From Flavobacterium sp. MDT1-60 (GTDB lineage: Bacteria > Bacteroidota > Bacteroidia > Flavobacteriales > Flavobacteriaceae), in the NCBI RefSeq assembly GCF_014844035.1, contig NZ_CP062159.1:4960001-5024000 (forward strand): a stretch of DNA of 64,000 nt, given 5' to 3'. The notes below the pieces were generated by a model. It was not told the DNA's origin and searched no databases. It was given only the letters and a program-made list of their open reading frames with translations. How positions within the stretch are numbered: the stretch's first letter is position 1; every line of letters begins with the position of its first letter. The position numbers and the translations under genes are program-made. Below, in pieces: positions 39,246 through 47,054 of the stretch.

Positions 39246-40433
39246 TTATCCTACGATTTCAGTCACCTGACCTGCTCCTACTGTTCTACCACCTTCACGG
39301 ATAGCGAAACGTAAACCTACGCTCATAGCGATTGGGCTCAATAAAGAAACATTGATAGTCAAGTTATCTCCTGGCATTACCATCTCTACTCCTTCTGGTA
39401 AAGTAATAACTCCTGTTACGTCAGTTGTACGTACGTAGAACTGTGGACGGTAGTTATTATGGAATGGAGTATGACGTCCACCTTCTTCTTTTTTCAAGAT
39501 ATAAACCTCAGCTTTGAAAGTAGCGTGTGGTTTTACTGATCCTGGCTTAATGATAACCATTCCTCTTTTGATAGATTCTTTATCAACACCTCTTAACAAT
39601 AAACCTACGTTATCTCCAGCTTCTCCTCTATCAAGGATTTTACGGAACATCTCAACTCCTGTAATAGTAGAAGTTAATTTATCAGCTCCCATACCAATGA
39701 TTTCAACAGCATCTCCTGTATTAGCAATTCCAGTTTCGATACGACCTGTAGCAACAGTTCCACGACCAGTAATTGTAAATACATCCTCAACCGGCATCAA
39801 GAATGGTTTTGCAGTATCACGAATTGGCTCTTCGATCCAAGAATCTACAGCTTCCATCAATTCAATAATTTTAGGAACCCAAGCAGGATCATTATTCAAT
39901 CCTCCTAAAGCAGAACCTTGAACAACAGGACCATTATCTCCATCATATTCGTAGAAAGATAATAAATCTCTAATTTCCATTTCAACAAGCTCTAACAACT
40001 CAGCGTCATCAACCATATCTACTTTGTTCATGAAAACTACCATTCTAGGAATACCAACTTGGCGACCTAAAAGGATGTGCTCACGAGTTTGTGGCATTGG
40101 ACCATCTGTAGCAGCAACTACTAAGATAGCTCCGTCCATTTGAGCAGCACCAGTAACCATGTTCTTTACGTAATCCGCGTGACCTGGACAGTCAACGTGA
40201 GCGTAGTGACGGTTAGCTGTTTCATACTCTACGTGTGATGTATTAATAGTAATACCTCTTTCTTTCTCCTCTGGAGCGTTATCGATTTGATCAAACGATT
40301 TTGCTTGACAGTAACCAGCATCAGACAATACTTTTGTAATTGCTGCAGTTAATGTAGTTTTTCCGTGATCCACGTGTCCAATTGTACCTATGTTTAAGTG
40401 CGGTTTGGAACGATTAAAATTCTCCTTTGCCAT
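39246..40433 (-). CDS. tuf: Elongation factor Tu
   Basis: A 395-residue GTPase that delivers aminoacyl-tRNA to the ribosome. G1 is GHVDHGKT (19-26), the effector region holds the [10 protein letters not shown] motif, G3 is DCPGHADY, and G4 is NKVD. Domains II and III are complete, ending [10 protein letters not shown]. It is the only tuf seen and is transcribed behind three tRNA genes, the classic tRNA-tufB arrangement. Confidence 0.97.
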   Translation of the reverse strand: MAKENFNRSKPHLNIGTIGHVDHGKTTLTAAITKVLSDAGYCQAKSFDQIDNAPEEKERGITINTSHVEYETANRHYAHVDCPGHADYVKNMVTGAAQMDGAILVVAATDGPMPQTREHILLGRQVGIPRMVVFMNKVDMVDDAELLELVEMEIRDLLSFYEYDGDNGPVVQGSALGGLNNDPAWVPKIIELMEAVDSWIEEPIRDTAKPFLMPVEDVFTITGRGTVATGRIETGIANTGDAVEIIGMGADKLTSTITGVEMFRKILDRGEAGDNVGLLLRGVDKESIKRGMVIIKPGSVKPHATFKAEVYILKKEEGGRHTPFHNNYRPQFYVRTTDVTGVITLPEGVEMVMPGDNLTINVSLLSPIAMSVGLRFAIREGGRTVGAGQVTEIVG

Positions 40434-40488
40434 TTTACTTAATTTTTAATCTTAGTTATATATTAATTTTCAATTTCCTACTTACTTG

Positions 40489-40560
40489 AGCCAATGTCGG
40501 GAATTGAACCCGAGACCTCTTCCTTACCAAGGAAGCACTCTACCCCTGAGCTACACCGGC
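40489..40560 (-). tRNA. tRNA-Thr (GGT)
   Basis: Minus-strand cloverleaf. Acceptor GCCGGTG pairs with CATTGGC through two G-U pairs, anticodon stem CTTCC / GGAAG around TTGGTAA (anticodon GGT), T-arm TCGGGTTCAATTCCCGA. It lies just upstream of tuf; CCA is not encoded. Confidence 0.93.
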
Positions 40561-40681
40561 AGAGTCCTAATTTCAGATTTAGATCCTTGATTTTAGATTA
40601 AAAAACAAAACCCGAATCAAATTCAAATCTTTATTTTTACAAATCTAAATTCTGAAATCATTAAATCCGAAATCAAAATTG

Positions 40682-40762
40682 TGGGGAGAGCAGGATTCGA
40701 ACCTGCGAAGTTCACACAGCAGATTTACAGTCTGCCCTCGTTGGCCGCTTGAGTATCTCCCC
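40682..40762 (-). tRNA. tRNA-Tyr (GTA)
   Basis: An 81-base class II tRNA on the minus strand: acceptor GGGGAGA / TCTCCCC, anticodon GTA within CAGACTGTAAATCTG, a long variable arm, and T-loop TTCGAAT. It lies between the two tRNA-Thr genes. Confidence 0.95.
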
Positions 40763-40815
40763 TTTTTTTATCAATAATTGCATGAACAATTTCAAATCGC
40801 ATTTGAAATATTTAG

Positions 40816-40889
40816 AGCCGGCGGAGGGACTCGAACCCACGACCTGCTGATTACAAATCAGCTGCTCTAGCCAACTGAGCTACGCTGGC
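40816..40889 (-). tRNA. tRNA-Thr (TGT)
   Basis: Minus-strand cloverleaf with anticodon TGT in GCTGATTTGTAATCAGC and T-loop TTCGAGT. The acceptor GCCAGCG / CGCCGGC has an A-C mismatch at pair 4-69 and the T stem GTGGG / CCCTC has a T-T mismatch at pair 50-64. It is the first gene of the tRNA-tuf transcript. Confidence 0.88.
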
Positions 40890-40897
40890 AATATCAA

Positions 40898-40926
40898 TAA
40901 AAAAGTCCGCTATTTCTAACGGACTG
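40898..40926 (-). terminator. Hairpin with T run ahead of the tRNA-tuf genes
   Basis: AGTCCG (40904-40909) pairs with CGGACT (40920-40925), followed on the minus strand by six T. It looks like the terminator of hpf, but it lies downstream of the tRNA promoter and so would be the first structure in that transcript. Confidence 0.65.
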
Positions 40927-40956
40927 CAAATGTAGCTATTTTATCTTTGTATCAAA
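40927..40956 (-). promoter_or_regulatory. Promoter of the tRNA-tuf operon
   Basis: On the minus strand TTTG (40953-40956), 18 bases, then TACATTTG (40927-40934): a full match to the flavobacterial housekeeping consensus. It is 37 bases upstream of tRNA-Thr and inside the spacer after hpf. Confidence 0.7.
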
Positions 40957-40980
40957 ACATTTTTTGAAAAAAATTTTCAA

Positions 40981-41283
40981 TTATATGTGTGCTCTTATTT
41001 TTTCTTTCCTTTTTACCAGCAAACGTTCTAAAGATTCTGCCGAAAGTTCGACCGCTTCCTCAAATGTCTTACACTGTTTTTTAACCAAAAAATCATCTCC
41101 CGGAACATTAATCTTTATCTCAACAGCTTTATTCTCCTTATCACTTGTTCTTTCAACTTTTAAAAAAACATCAGCCGAGACAACTCGATCGTAATATTTC
41201 TCCAACTTATCCATTCTCTCTTGAATAAAATCTACCAATTTTCGGTCAACAGTAAAGTTAACTGCATGAACATCTACCTTCAT
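40981..41283 (-). CDS. hpf: Ribosome hibernation-promoting factor (HPF/RaiA family)
   Basis: A 100-residue short-form HPF. The start is the ATG at 41283 (MKVDVHAVNFTVDRKLVDF). Upstream codons overlap the end of the recombinase gene and are not used. The beta-alpha fold core is visible (FIQERMDKLEKYYDRV, ADVFLKVERTSDKENKAVEIKINVPG, then FEEAVELSAESLERLLVKRKEKI). It lacks the long C-terminal dimerisation domain of long HPF. It lies 34 bases after the XerC-like gene and shares its transcript. Confidence 0.92.
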   Translation of the reverse strand: MKVDVHAVNFTVDRKLVDFIQERMDKLEKYYDRVVSADVFLKVERTSDKENKAVEIKINVPGDDFLVKKQCKTFEEAVELSAESLERLLVKRKEKIRAHI

Positions 41284-41317
41284 AATATTATTTTTAGGGT
41301 TAAACATTTCAGAAGTA

Positions 41318-42211
41318 TTATTTATTTCTAGGATGAGCATCCCCGTATACTTTTTTAAGCTCCGCTAAACTATTATGAGTATAAACTTGCGTAGATGCCA
41401 AACTAGAATGTCCTAATAACTCCTTAACTGAATTTAAATCTGCCCCGTTATTCAGCAAATGAGTCGCAAAAGTATGACGAAGCACATGCGGACTCTTTTT
41501 TACCTTTTCTGAGACCCTACTAAAGTAAGAATTTATTAATCGATACACAAAAGATTCACTCAATTTTAACCCTTTTTTCGAAATAAAAAAATAATCAGCA
41601 TCTGTGATATTTTCAACAGAATCACGCTCATCAAGATAAGACTTAAACTGATCAGCAACAATAGGCAAAATTGGAATAATACGCTCCTTATTACGCTTAC
41701 CCAGAACCTTTATTACATTTGACACCAAATCAACATTATACAGCATCAAATGTATTAATTCCGCACGCCTCATTCCAGTTGTATAAAACATATCCACAAT
41801 AAGCTTGTCACGAATTTCTTCAAAACCAACAGGACTACCTACCTGATTCATTAAATCAAAAAGTTCTTTTTCAGAAAATGGAATTTGAACAATTTTCGGG
41901 GTCTTCAAAGCCTTATGCTTCAACATAGGATTCAACTCTATTTGTTTTGTTTTCAAAAGAAACTTATAAAAAGCTTTCAATGAAGCCATTTTCCTATTCA
42001 CAGAAACATTTGAAATATTTTGATCCACCAAAGAAACAATCCAACTTCTAATTTGACTGTAATTTACTCTCTCAATATTATCCTGTTCAAAATGCCCTTT
42101 ATTAAAAACTTCAAAAAAGACAATATCATTCAAATAAGCATTAACCGTATGTGTTGAATATTTTTTTTCTAACTCAAGATAATCACGAAATGCATCTTTA
42201 TTCGACTTCAT
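41318..42211 (-). CDS. Tyrosine recombinase, XerC/XerD type
   Basis: A 297-residue site-specific recombinase. The start is the ATG at 42211 (MKSNKDAFRDYLELEKKYS), giving normal family length. The N-terminal SAM-like DNA-binding domain is followed by the catalytic domain. The catalytic residues are Arg in TTGMRRAEL, Lys in LGKRNKERI, His/Arg in SPHVLRHTFATHLL, His in LLGHSS and Tyr in STQVYTH. It lies between rpsU and hpf, the usual chromosomal xer location in Flavobacterium, so dimer resolution at dif is the likely job rather than element mobility. Confidence 0.93.
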   Translation of the reverse strand: MKSNKDAFRDYLELEKKYSTHTVNAYLNDIVFFEVFNKGHFEQDNIERVNYSQIRSWIVSLVDQNISNVSVNRKMASLKAFYKFLLKTKQIELNPMLKHKALKTPKIVQIPFSEKELFDLMNQVGSPVGFEEIRDKLIVDMFYTTGMRRAELIHLMLYNVDLVSNVIKVLGKRNKERIIPILPIVADQFKSYLDERDSVENITDADYFFISKKGLKLSESFVYRLINSYFSRVSEKVKKSPHVLRHTFATHLLNNGADLNSVKELLGHSSLASTQVYTHNSLAELKKVYGDAHPRNK

Positions 42212-42268
42212 TACAATATTTTTTACTCCAAGATTACACCTATTATATATAATCTCAAAATTAAGCAT

Positions 42269-42307
42269 AAAAAAACCGTTAGCATCAAAATTTTGATAAC
42301 TAACGGT
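42269..42307 (-). terminator. Terminator after rpsU
   Basis: ACCGTTAG (42275-42282) pairs with CTAACGGT (42300-42307), with an inner ATCAAAA/TTTTGAT stem, followed by seven T on the minus strand. Confidence 0.8.
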
Positions 42308-42330
42308 AAATTATTTGCGAAAAGCTAATA

Positions 42331-42525
42331 CTAACTTTCTAAACCATCTCTCATGTTCTGAATGTAAGCCGCTTTTTGAATTTGAGCTCTTTTGATAACA
42401 GAAGGCTTAATAAAAGCAGTACGTGCTCTTAGTTGACGAACAGTTCCTGTTTTATCAAATTTTCTTTTATAGCGCTTTAATGCTCTATCGATATTTTCTC
42501 CGTCTTTAATTGGTATAATTAACAT
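42331..42525 (-). CDS. rpsU: 30S ribosomal protein bS21
   Basis: A 64-residue basic protein. The start is the ATG at 42525 (MLIIPIKDGENIDRALKRYKRKFDKTG); the longer frame upstream is leader. It binds the 30S platform near the 3' end of 16S rRNA. In Bacteroidota bS21 helps hide the anti-Shine-Dalgarno sequence. Its own message here has a strong Shine-Dalgarno sequence (GGAGGTG, 42534-42540) eight bases before the ATG, which fits autoregulation by bS21 reported in Flavobacterium johnsoniae. A terminator follows. Confidence 0.96.
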   Translation of the reverse strand: MLIIPIKDGENIDRALKRYKRKFDKTGTVRQLRARTAFIKPSVIKRAQIQKAAYIQNMRDGLES

Positions 42526-42533
42526 AATATAGA

Positions 42534-42544
42534 CACCTCCTCTC
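42534..42544 (-). promoter_or_regulatory. Strong Shine-Dalgarno site of rpsU
   Basis: Minus-strand GAGAGGAGGTG ends eight bases before the rpsU ATG. Just upstream, CTCT can pair with AGAG around TAACG, partly covering the site. Other genes in the window have A-rich leaders with no comparable match. Confidence 0.85.
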
Positions 42545-42554
42545 GTTAAGAGTG

Positions 42555-42562
42555 CAAAAGTA
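42555..42562 (-). promoter_or_regulatory. Putative -7 promoter box of rpsU
   Basis: Minus-strand TACTTTTG matches TANNTTTG and lies 29 bases upstream of the rpsU ATG, giving a leader of about 25 bases that contains the Shine-Dalgarno site. No good -33 TTG was found. Confidence 0.55.
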
Positions 42563-42652
42563 TATATTAATTTTGAATTATGAGTTATGAATTTTGAATT
42601 ATTTTTTAAGAAAAAAGAAAATAGAAGAACGAAAATAGATTTTAGCACAAAT

Positions 42653-42867
42653 TCTTTACTCTTTACTCTTTACTCTTTACTCTTTACTCTTTACTCTTTA
42701 CTCTTTACTCTTTACTCTTTACTCTTTACTCTTTACTCTTTACTCTTTACTCTTTACTCTTTACTCTTTACTCTTTACTCTTTACTCTTTACTCTTTACT
42801 CTTTACTCTTTACTCTTTACTCTTTACTCTTTACTCTTTACTCTTTACTCTTTACTCTTTACTCTTT
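42653..42867. repeat. Perfect 7-bp tandem repeat, about 30.7 copies
   Basis: TCTTTAC is repeated head-to-tail without a single mismatch over 215 bases. On the transcribed minus strand the unit reads GTAAAGA. The array begins inside the last two codons (Lys-Glu) and stop codon of the acyl-CoA dehydrogenase gene and ends about 90 bases before the rpsU -7 box. An open frame across it in the other direction (repeated LFTLYSL) is an artefact of the repeat. Confidence 0.98.
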
Positions 42868-44001
42868 CAATAAATTTCTGGATATAACTAATTTCTGAAT
42901 TTCCGTCGTTCCTTCTCCAATTGTACATAATTTAGAATCACGGTAGAATTTCTCTACAGGAAAATCTTTTGTATATCCATAACCACCATGGATCTGAACT
43001 GCTTCATTAGCAATTTTTACGCAGGCTTCTGACGCATACATTTTTGCCATTGCGCCAAGCGTTGTCACTGGTTTGTGTTGTTGTTTCAAGAAAGCTGCTT
43101 TGTGAAGCAACAATTCTGAAGCTTCAATTTCAGTTGCCATATCTGCCAACTTAAAAGATATTCCTTGAAAACTACTAATTGGCTGCCCAAACTGATATCT
43201 TTCTTTAGAATATTTTAAAGCCGCTTCATAGGCTCCTTTTGCAATTCCTAAAGATAAAGCTCCAATAGAAATTCGGCCACCATCTAATATTTTCATTGCC
43301 TGAACAAATCCCTGACCAACTTCTCCTAATCTATTTGCATCAGGTACTCGGCAATTATCAAAAACCAATTCAGCAGTTTCACTCGCACGCATTCCTAATT
43401 TATTCTCTTTTTTTCCTGAAGAAAATCCAGCCATTCCTTTTTCAAAGACAAACGCCGTCATTCCTTTTGAATCACCTTTCTCTCCTGTACGAACTATAAC
43501 CACTGCTACATCACCAGAAATTGCATGCGTGATAAAATTTTTAGCACCATTCACAATCCAGGAATCACCATCTTTAACAGCAGTAGTATTCATACCTCCT
43601 GCATCAGAACCTGTATTATGCTCTGTTAACCCCCAGGCACCAATATATTCAGCTGTTGCTAATTTAGGCAACCATTTTTTCTTTTGTTCTTCGTTACCAA
43701 AAGTCAAAATATGATTTGTACATAATGAATTATGTGCTGCAACCGACAAACCAATTGAAGGATCCACTTTTGAAATTTCTTCGACAACAGTAATATATTC
43801 ATGGTATCCCAAACCAGATCCACCATATTCCTCAGGCACTAAAACTCCCATAAATCCCATTTCTCCCAATTTTTTAAAAAGAGGTATTGGAAAAATCTGC
43901 GCTTCATCCCACTCCATTATATTAGGTCTAATGTTTTTCTCTGCAAAATCTTTAATAGATTGTGCGATCATTGACTGCGTTTCGTTATAATCAAAATTCA
44001 T
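42859..44001 (-). CDS. Acyl-CoA dehydrogenase
   Basis: A 380-residue FAD enzyme oxidising acyl-CoA to 2-enoyl-CoA in fatty-acid or branched-chain amino-acid breakdown. Visible features are the substrate/FAD segment GAWGLTEHNTGSDAGGMNTTA, the KKENKLGMRASET loop, QIHGGYGYTKDFPVEKFYRD, and the catalytic glutamate in IGEGTTEIQ near the C terminus. The length is typical. The last two codons and stop codon fall within the first unit of the 7-bp tandem repeat, so the natural C terminus may have been set by the repeat. It lies 17 bases after the helix-hairpin-helix gene. Confidence 0.93.
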   Translation of the reverse strand: MNFDYNETQSMIAQSIKDFAEKNIRPNIMEWDEAQIFPIPLFKKLGEMGFMGVLVPEEYGGSGLGYHEYITVVEEISKVDPSIGLSVAAHNSLCTNHILTFGNEEQKKKWLPKLATAEYIGAWGLTEHNTGSDAGGMNTTAVKDGDSWIVNGAKNFITHAISGDVAVVIVRTGEKGDSKGMTAFVFEKGMAGFSSGKKENKLGMRASETAELVFDNCRVPDANRLGEVGQGFVQAMKILDGGRISIGALSLGIAKGAYEAALKYSKERYQFGQPISSFQGISFKLADMATEIEASELLLHKAAFLKQQHKPVTTLGAMAKMYASEACVKIANEAVQIHGGYGYTKDFPVEKFYRDSKLCTIGEGTTEIQKLVISRNLLKE

Positions 44002-44018
44002 TGTTGGCTGTTTTTTTT

Positions 44019-44906
44019 TTAGAACTCCAAATATAAACTAATTATTTTTGCTTTTTCAACAGGAAAACCTTTAATTTTTGACAAATTCTCAATATTTTTA
44101 AAATTTCCATTCATACTTCTATATGTTACAATTTGTTTAGATAATGCATATCTGAAATATGAAAACTGAGATAATTCCTTTAAGGACGCGTCATTTATTG
44201 CTATTTTTTTTAAACTTCCAGTCAATATCACTTTAAAATGAGAATTCAATTCTGCAATAACTTCAGGTGAAAGTCCCCAAATGTCATTCATTTGATCCAT
44301 AGAGACAAAATTTCCTAATATTTCTCTCTGTTTTAATATTCGTAAGGACAAAGCTTCACCAATACCATATATTTTAATCAAATCTTCTTGAGTTGCCTCA
44401 TTAATATTTAAAATTACAATCTTTTCCTTTTTTAAATCATCTTTGTGAGCTAATTCTTTTTTCTCTGCTTTAAAATTATCCTTTTTTTGAATCCAGTCTG
44501 GAAATTTAAAATAAGGGGAAATAATTTTTAGTAAGGAATCTGAAACTTTCGTAACCTGCTGAAATTCTTCAGCAGAATTTACATATTTATTTTCTTTTCG
44601 AAATGCCAGCAATCGATCGATTTCCTTTGTAGACATTCCGAGTTTATATCCTTTATAGTCCGAAATAAAATTTGGATTATAAAGATACATCTTTGGCTTC
44701 TCATTATATTTAATCAATTTAAGAGAATCAATTTCAGTCTGCAAAGACATCCATTCGTTTTTTTCGGGAAACGTTTTTTCAGGCGGATTAAAATCAGCAT
44801 AAAAATAAACTAATTGCAATACTATAATAATTACAAAAAGTAAAAAAATCCCTGTACGTTGCTGATCTGTAAATTTGAAAAACACTACAATCTCTTTAAA
44901 ATTCAT
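44019..44906 (-). CDS. Helix-hairpin-helix (ComEA-like) protein
   Basis: A 295-residue protein with one N-terminal membrane helix (about 18-37) and several ComEA-type helix-hairpin-helix units. These are about 80-135 (GYKLGMSTKEIDRLLAFRKENKYVNSAEEFQQV), about 165-225 (LNINEATQEDLIKIYGIGEALSLRILKQREILGNFVSMDQMNDIWGLS), and about 235-295 (INDASLKELSQFSYFRYALSKQIVTYR). Such domains bind DNA, and in ComEA they take up DNA in competence, but many Bacteroidota homologues have no known role. It shares a strand with the acyl-CoA dehydrogenase gene, 17 bases apart. Confidence 0.85.
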   Translation of the reverse strand: MNFKEIVVFFKFTDQQRTGIFLLFVIIIVLQLVYFYADFNPPEKTFPEKNEWMSLQTEIDSLKLIKYNEKPKMYLYNPNFISDYKGYKLGMSTKEIDRLLAFRKENKYVNSAEEFQQVTKVSDSLLKIISPYFKFPDWIQKKDNFKAEKKELAHKDDLKKEKIVILNINEATQEDLIKIYGIGEALSLRILKQREILGNFVSMDQMNDIWGLSPEVIAELNSHFKVILTGSLKKIAINDASLKELSQFSYFRYALSKQIVTYRSMNGNFKNIENLSKIKGFPVEKAKIISLYLEF

Positions 44907-45113
44907 TATTCAATACATTTATAATTTTATTTAAAGCTATAAATTAAAAGAAAATATATTAATTTATTAAGAAAAATAATATAATTTTATCAACCTTACA
45001 TAATGTCTATTCTATTATTAAATAGGAATTATTTTATGAATAACGCTACTTTACAGAGGCTTATTGGTGGTTTTAGTAATTATTTAAATATTTTATAACT
45101 TAAAAGAAGATAA

Positions 45114-45147
45114 TTGTTTTTATTTTTTACAAAAAACGATACATTTG
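45114..45147 (+). promoter_or_regulatory. Promoter of the amino-acid permease gene
   Basis: TTG (45114-45116), 23 bases, then TACATTTG (45140-45147). This matches the flavobacterial pattern and lies about 30 bases before the ATG at 45179. Confidence 0.6.
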
Positions 45148-45178
45148 GAGCTTAATAACAATAAACCAATATAATTAT

Positions 45179-46666
45179 ATGTCAATTTGGAAAAGAAAAC
45201 CATTAGCACAGCTTTTAGCAGAAGCTGCAGATTCTGAAAAAGGATTAAAAAGAACTTTAACCGCTTGGTCGTTAGTAGCTTTAGGTATTGGCGCCATCAT
45301 TGGTGCAGGATTATTTGTTAGAACTGCTACCGCTGCCGCACAAAATGCTGGTCCATCTGTAACTATTGCTTTTATTATAGCAGCAATTGGCTGCGCATTA
45401 GCTGGTTTATGCTATGCAGAGCTTTCATCATCAATTCCAATTTCAGGTAGTGCTTATACTTACACTTATGCTACAATGGGTGAATTTTTAGCCTGGATAA
45501 TTGGCTGGGATTTAATACTAGAATATGCCGTAGGTGCTGCAACAGTAGGAATTGCGTGGAGCGAATACCTCAATAATCTTCTGGTCAATGTCTTTCATGT
45601 CAGTCCCATTCCGTTTGAATATTCGCATTCTCCTTTTCAAAAAATAATTGATCCTGCAACAAATGAAGTAACTCATGGTATTATCAATTTACCGGCATTA
45701 TTTATTGTTAGTGTTATTAGTTTATTATTGATTAAAGGTATACAAGAATCTGCTTTCGTTAATGGAATTATTGTAATCGTTAAGGTTGCCATTGTAATTT
45801 TAATCATTGTAATTGGATGGAACTTTGTAAATCCAGCAAATCATACCCCTTATATCCCGCCATCCTCAATTTTTACAGATGAGCATGGAGTTGGACATAG
45901 CTACGGTGGTATTATGGGTATTTTAGGAGCGGCAGGAACTGTTTTCTTTGCTTTTATTGGTTTTGACGCTGTAAGTACAGCTGCTCAGGAAACAAAAAAT
46001 CCTAAGAAAGCAATGCCAATTGGTATCTTAGGTTCATTAGCTGTATGTACCCTTTTATACATTCTTTTTGCACACGTATTAACAGGTGTCGCAACTGTTG
46101 AAGATTTTAGAACAGGTGGTAAAGAAGCTTCTGTAGCCTTTGCAATCAATAAGTATATGATAGGATACGAGTGGCTTGGTCAATTAGTAACTGTTGCTAT
46201 CCTTGCAGGTTTTTCTTCTGTAATTTTAGTGATGTTATTAGGACAATCAAGAGTGTTTTATGCTATGGGTAAAGATGGTTTGTTACCAAAAGCTTTTAGC
46301 GATGTTCATCCAAAATACAAAACTCCATACAAAGCAAATCTAGCTATTTTAGTAATTGTTGGTGCATTTGCCGCTTTTATTCCTGGTGACATTGTAGGAG
46401 ATATGACAAGTATCGGAACATTATTCGCTTTCGTCCTGGTATGTATTTCAGTTATTATTTTAAGAAAAAAAGAACCAAATATGGTTCGCGAATTCAAAAC
46501 ACCATTTGTTCCTTTAGTACCTATTTTAGGAGTTCTTGTTTGTTGCGCTATGATGTACGGTCTAGGCTGGACAAACTGGCTAAGACTTTTTGCATGGATG
46601 GCTTTAGGAGTAATTTTCTATTTTACTTACGGTAAGAAAAATAGTAAATTAAACAATCCGGAATAA
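45179..46666 (+). CDS. APC-family amino-acid permease (CAT-like)
   Basis: A 495-residue inner-membrane transporter with about 12-14 membrane segments. It begins with the hydrophilic MSIWKRKPLAQLLAEA head seen in cationic amino-acid transporter (CAT) homologues. The first helix holds the substrate motif GIGAIIGAGLFVRTATAA. Helix 6 includes FFAFIGFDAVSTAAQETKNPKKAMP, the CAT hallmark, and a later loop has YAMGKDGLLPKAFSDVHPKYKTP. It should import amino acids; specificity is not readable. It is a single-gene unit with its own promoter and terminator. Confidence 0.9.
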   Translation: MSIWKRKPLAQLLAEAADSEKGLKRTLTAWSLVALGIGAIIGAGLFVRTATAAAQNAGPSVTIAFIIAAIGCALAGLCYAELSSSIPISGSAYTYTYATMGEFLAWIIGWDLILEYAVGAATVGIAWSEYLNNLLVNVFHVSPIPFEYSHSPFQKIIDPATNEVTHGIINLPALFIVSVISLLLIKGIQESAFVNGIIVIVKVAIVILIIVIGWNFVNPANHTPYIPPSSIFTDEHGVGHSYGGIMGILGAAGTVFFAFIGFDAVSTAAQETKNPKKAMPIGILGSLAVCTLLYILFAHVLTGVATVEDFRTGGKEASVAFAINKYMIGYEWLGQLVTVAILAGFSSVILVMLLGQSRVFYAMGKDGLLPKAFSDVHPKYKTPYKANLAILVIVGAFAAFIPGDIVGDMTSIGTLFAFVLVCISVIILRKKEPNMVREFKTPFVPLVPILGVLVCCAMMYGLGWTNWLRLFAWMALGVIFYFTYGKKNSKLNNPE

Positions 46667-46686
46667 TATTTCCGAGTATATAAACT

Positions 46687-46725
46687 AAAAAAGGATCATA
46701 AGTTTAAATTTATGATCCTTTTTTT
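46687..46725 (+). terminator. Terminator after the permease gene
   Basis: AAAAAAGGATCATAA (46687-46701) pairs with TTATGATCCTTTTTT (from 46710), ending in a run of seven T. It can also serve the convergent PspC-domain gene. Confidence 0.85.
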
Positions 46726-46739
46726 ATGCCTAAATTATT

Positions 46740-46967
46740 TTACAAATCAAACACTGAAGTTCGTTTAGCCCGAATTAAATCTTTTAGACGAATCCAGAAC
46801 GCTAATGTTAAATAGATTCCAAAACCTAAACCAGCGGTTACAAAGGAAATATAGATAAAAAATAATCGTACACTTGTAACACGCATTCCGAGTTTATCAG
46901 CTAGTCGCGATGAAACATGAAATCCGTATTTTTCAAAGAAAAATTTAAGTTTTAAAATAGCTGACAT
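46740..46967 (-). CDS. PspC-domain small membrane protein
   Basis: A 75-residue protein. The segment FFEKYGFHVSSRLADKLGMRVTSVRLFFIYISFVTAGLGFGIYLTLAFWI is a PspC domain: a helix ending in a one-helix membrane anchor with the VRLFFIY turn. PspC proteins take part in phage-shock-type envelope stress responses, but the rest of a Psp set is not encoded here. It probably acts as a small inner-membrane protein of unknown partner. Confidence 0.8.
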   Translation of the reverse strand: MSAILKLKFFFEKYGFHVSSRLADKLGMRVTSVRLFFIYISFVTAGLGFGIYLTLAFWIRLKDLIRAKRTSVFDL

Positions 46968-47054
46968 TTCTTATTTTAGATTTTACCCGATATTTATCGG
47001 GATAGATTTTAGGTAAAAATACAAAATTATCTAATTACCCCATTTTCTTATTAT

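Noticed and set aside
41318..42211. Possible integrase of a mobile element beside tRNA genes
   Set aside because: The recombinase is XerC/D-like, lies in a conserved housekeeping cluster, and there are no attachment-site repeats or element genes nearby.
42587..42898. A 103-codon open frame with repeated LFTLYSL
   Set aside because: It is a reading of the 7-bp tandem array and overlaps the end of a real gene; no start signal and no domain.
46986..47001. CCCGAT...ATCGGG mini-hairpin upstream of the PspC-domain gene
   Set aside because: Six-bp stem with no T run; similar words occur elsewhere in the window, so nothing specific can be claimed.
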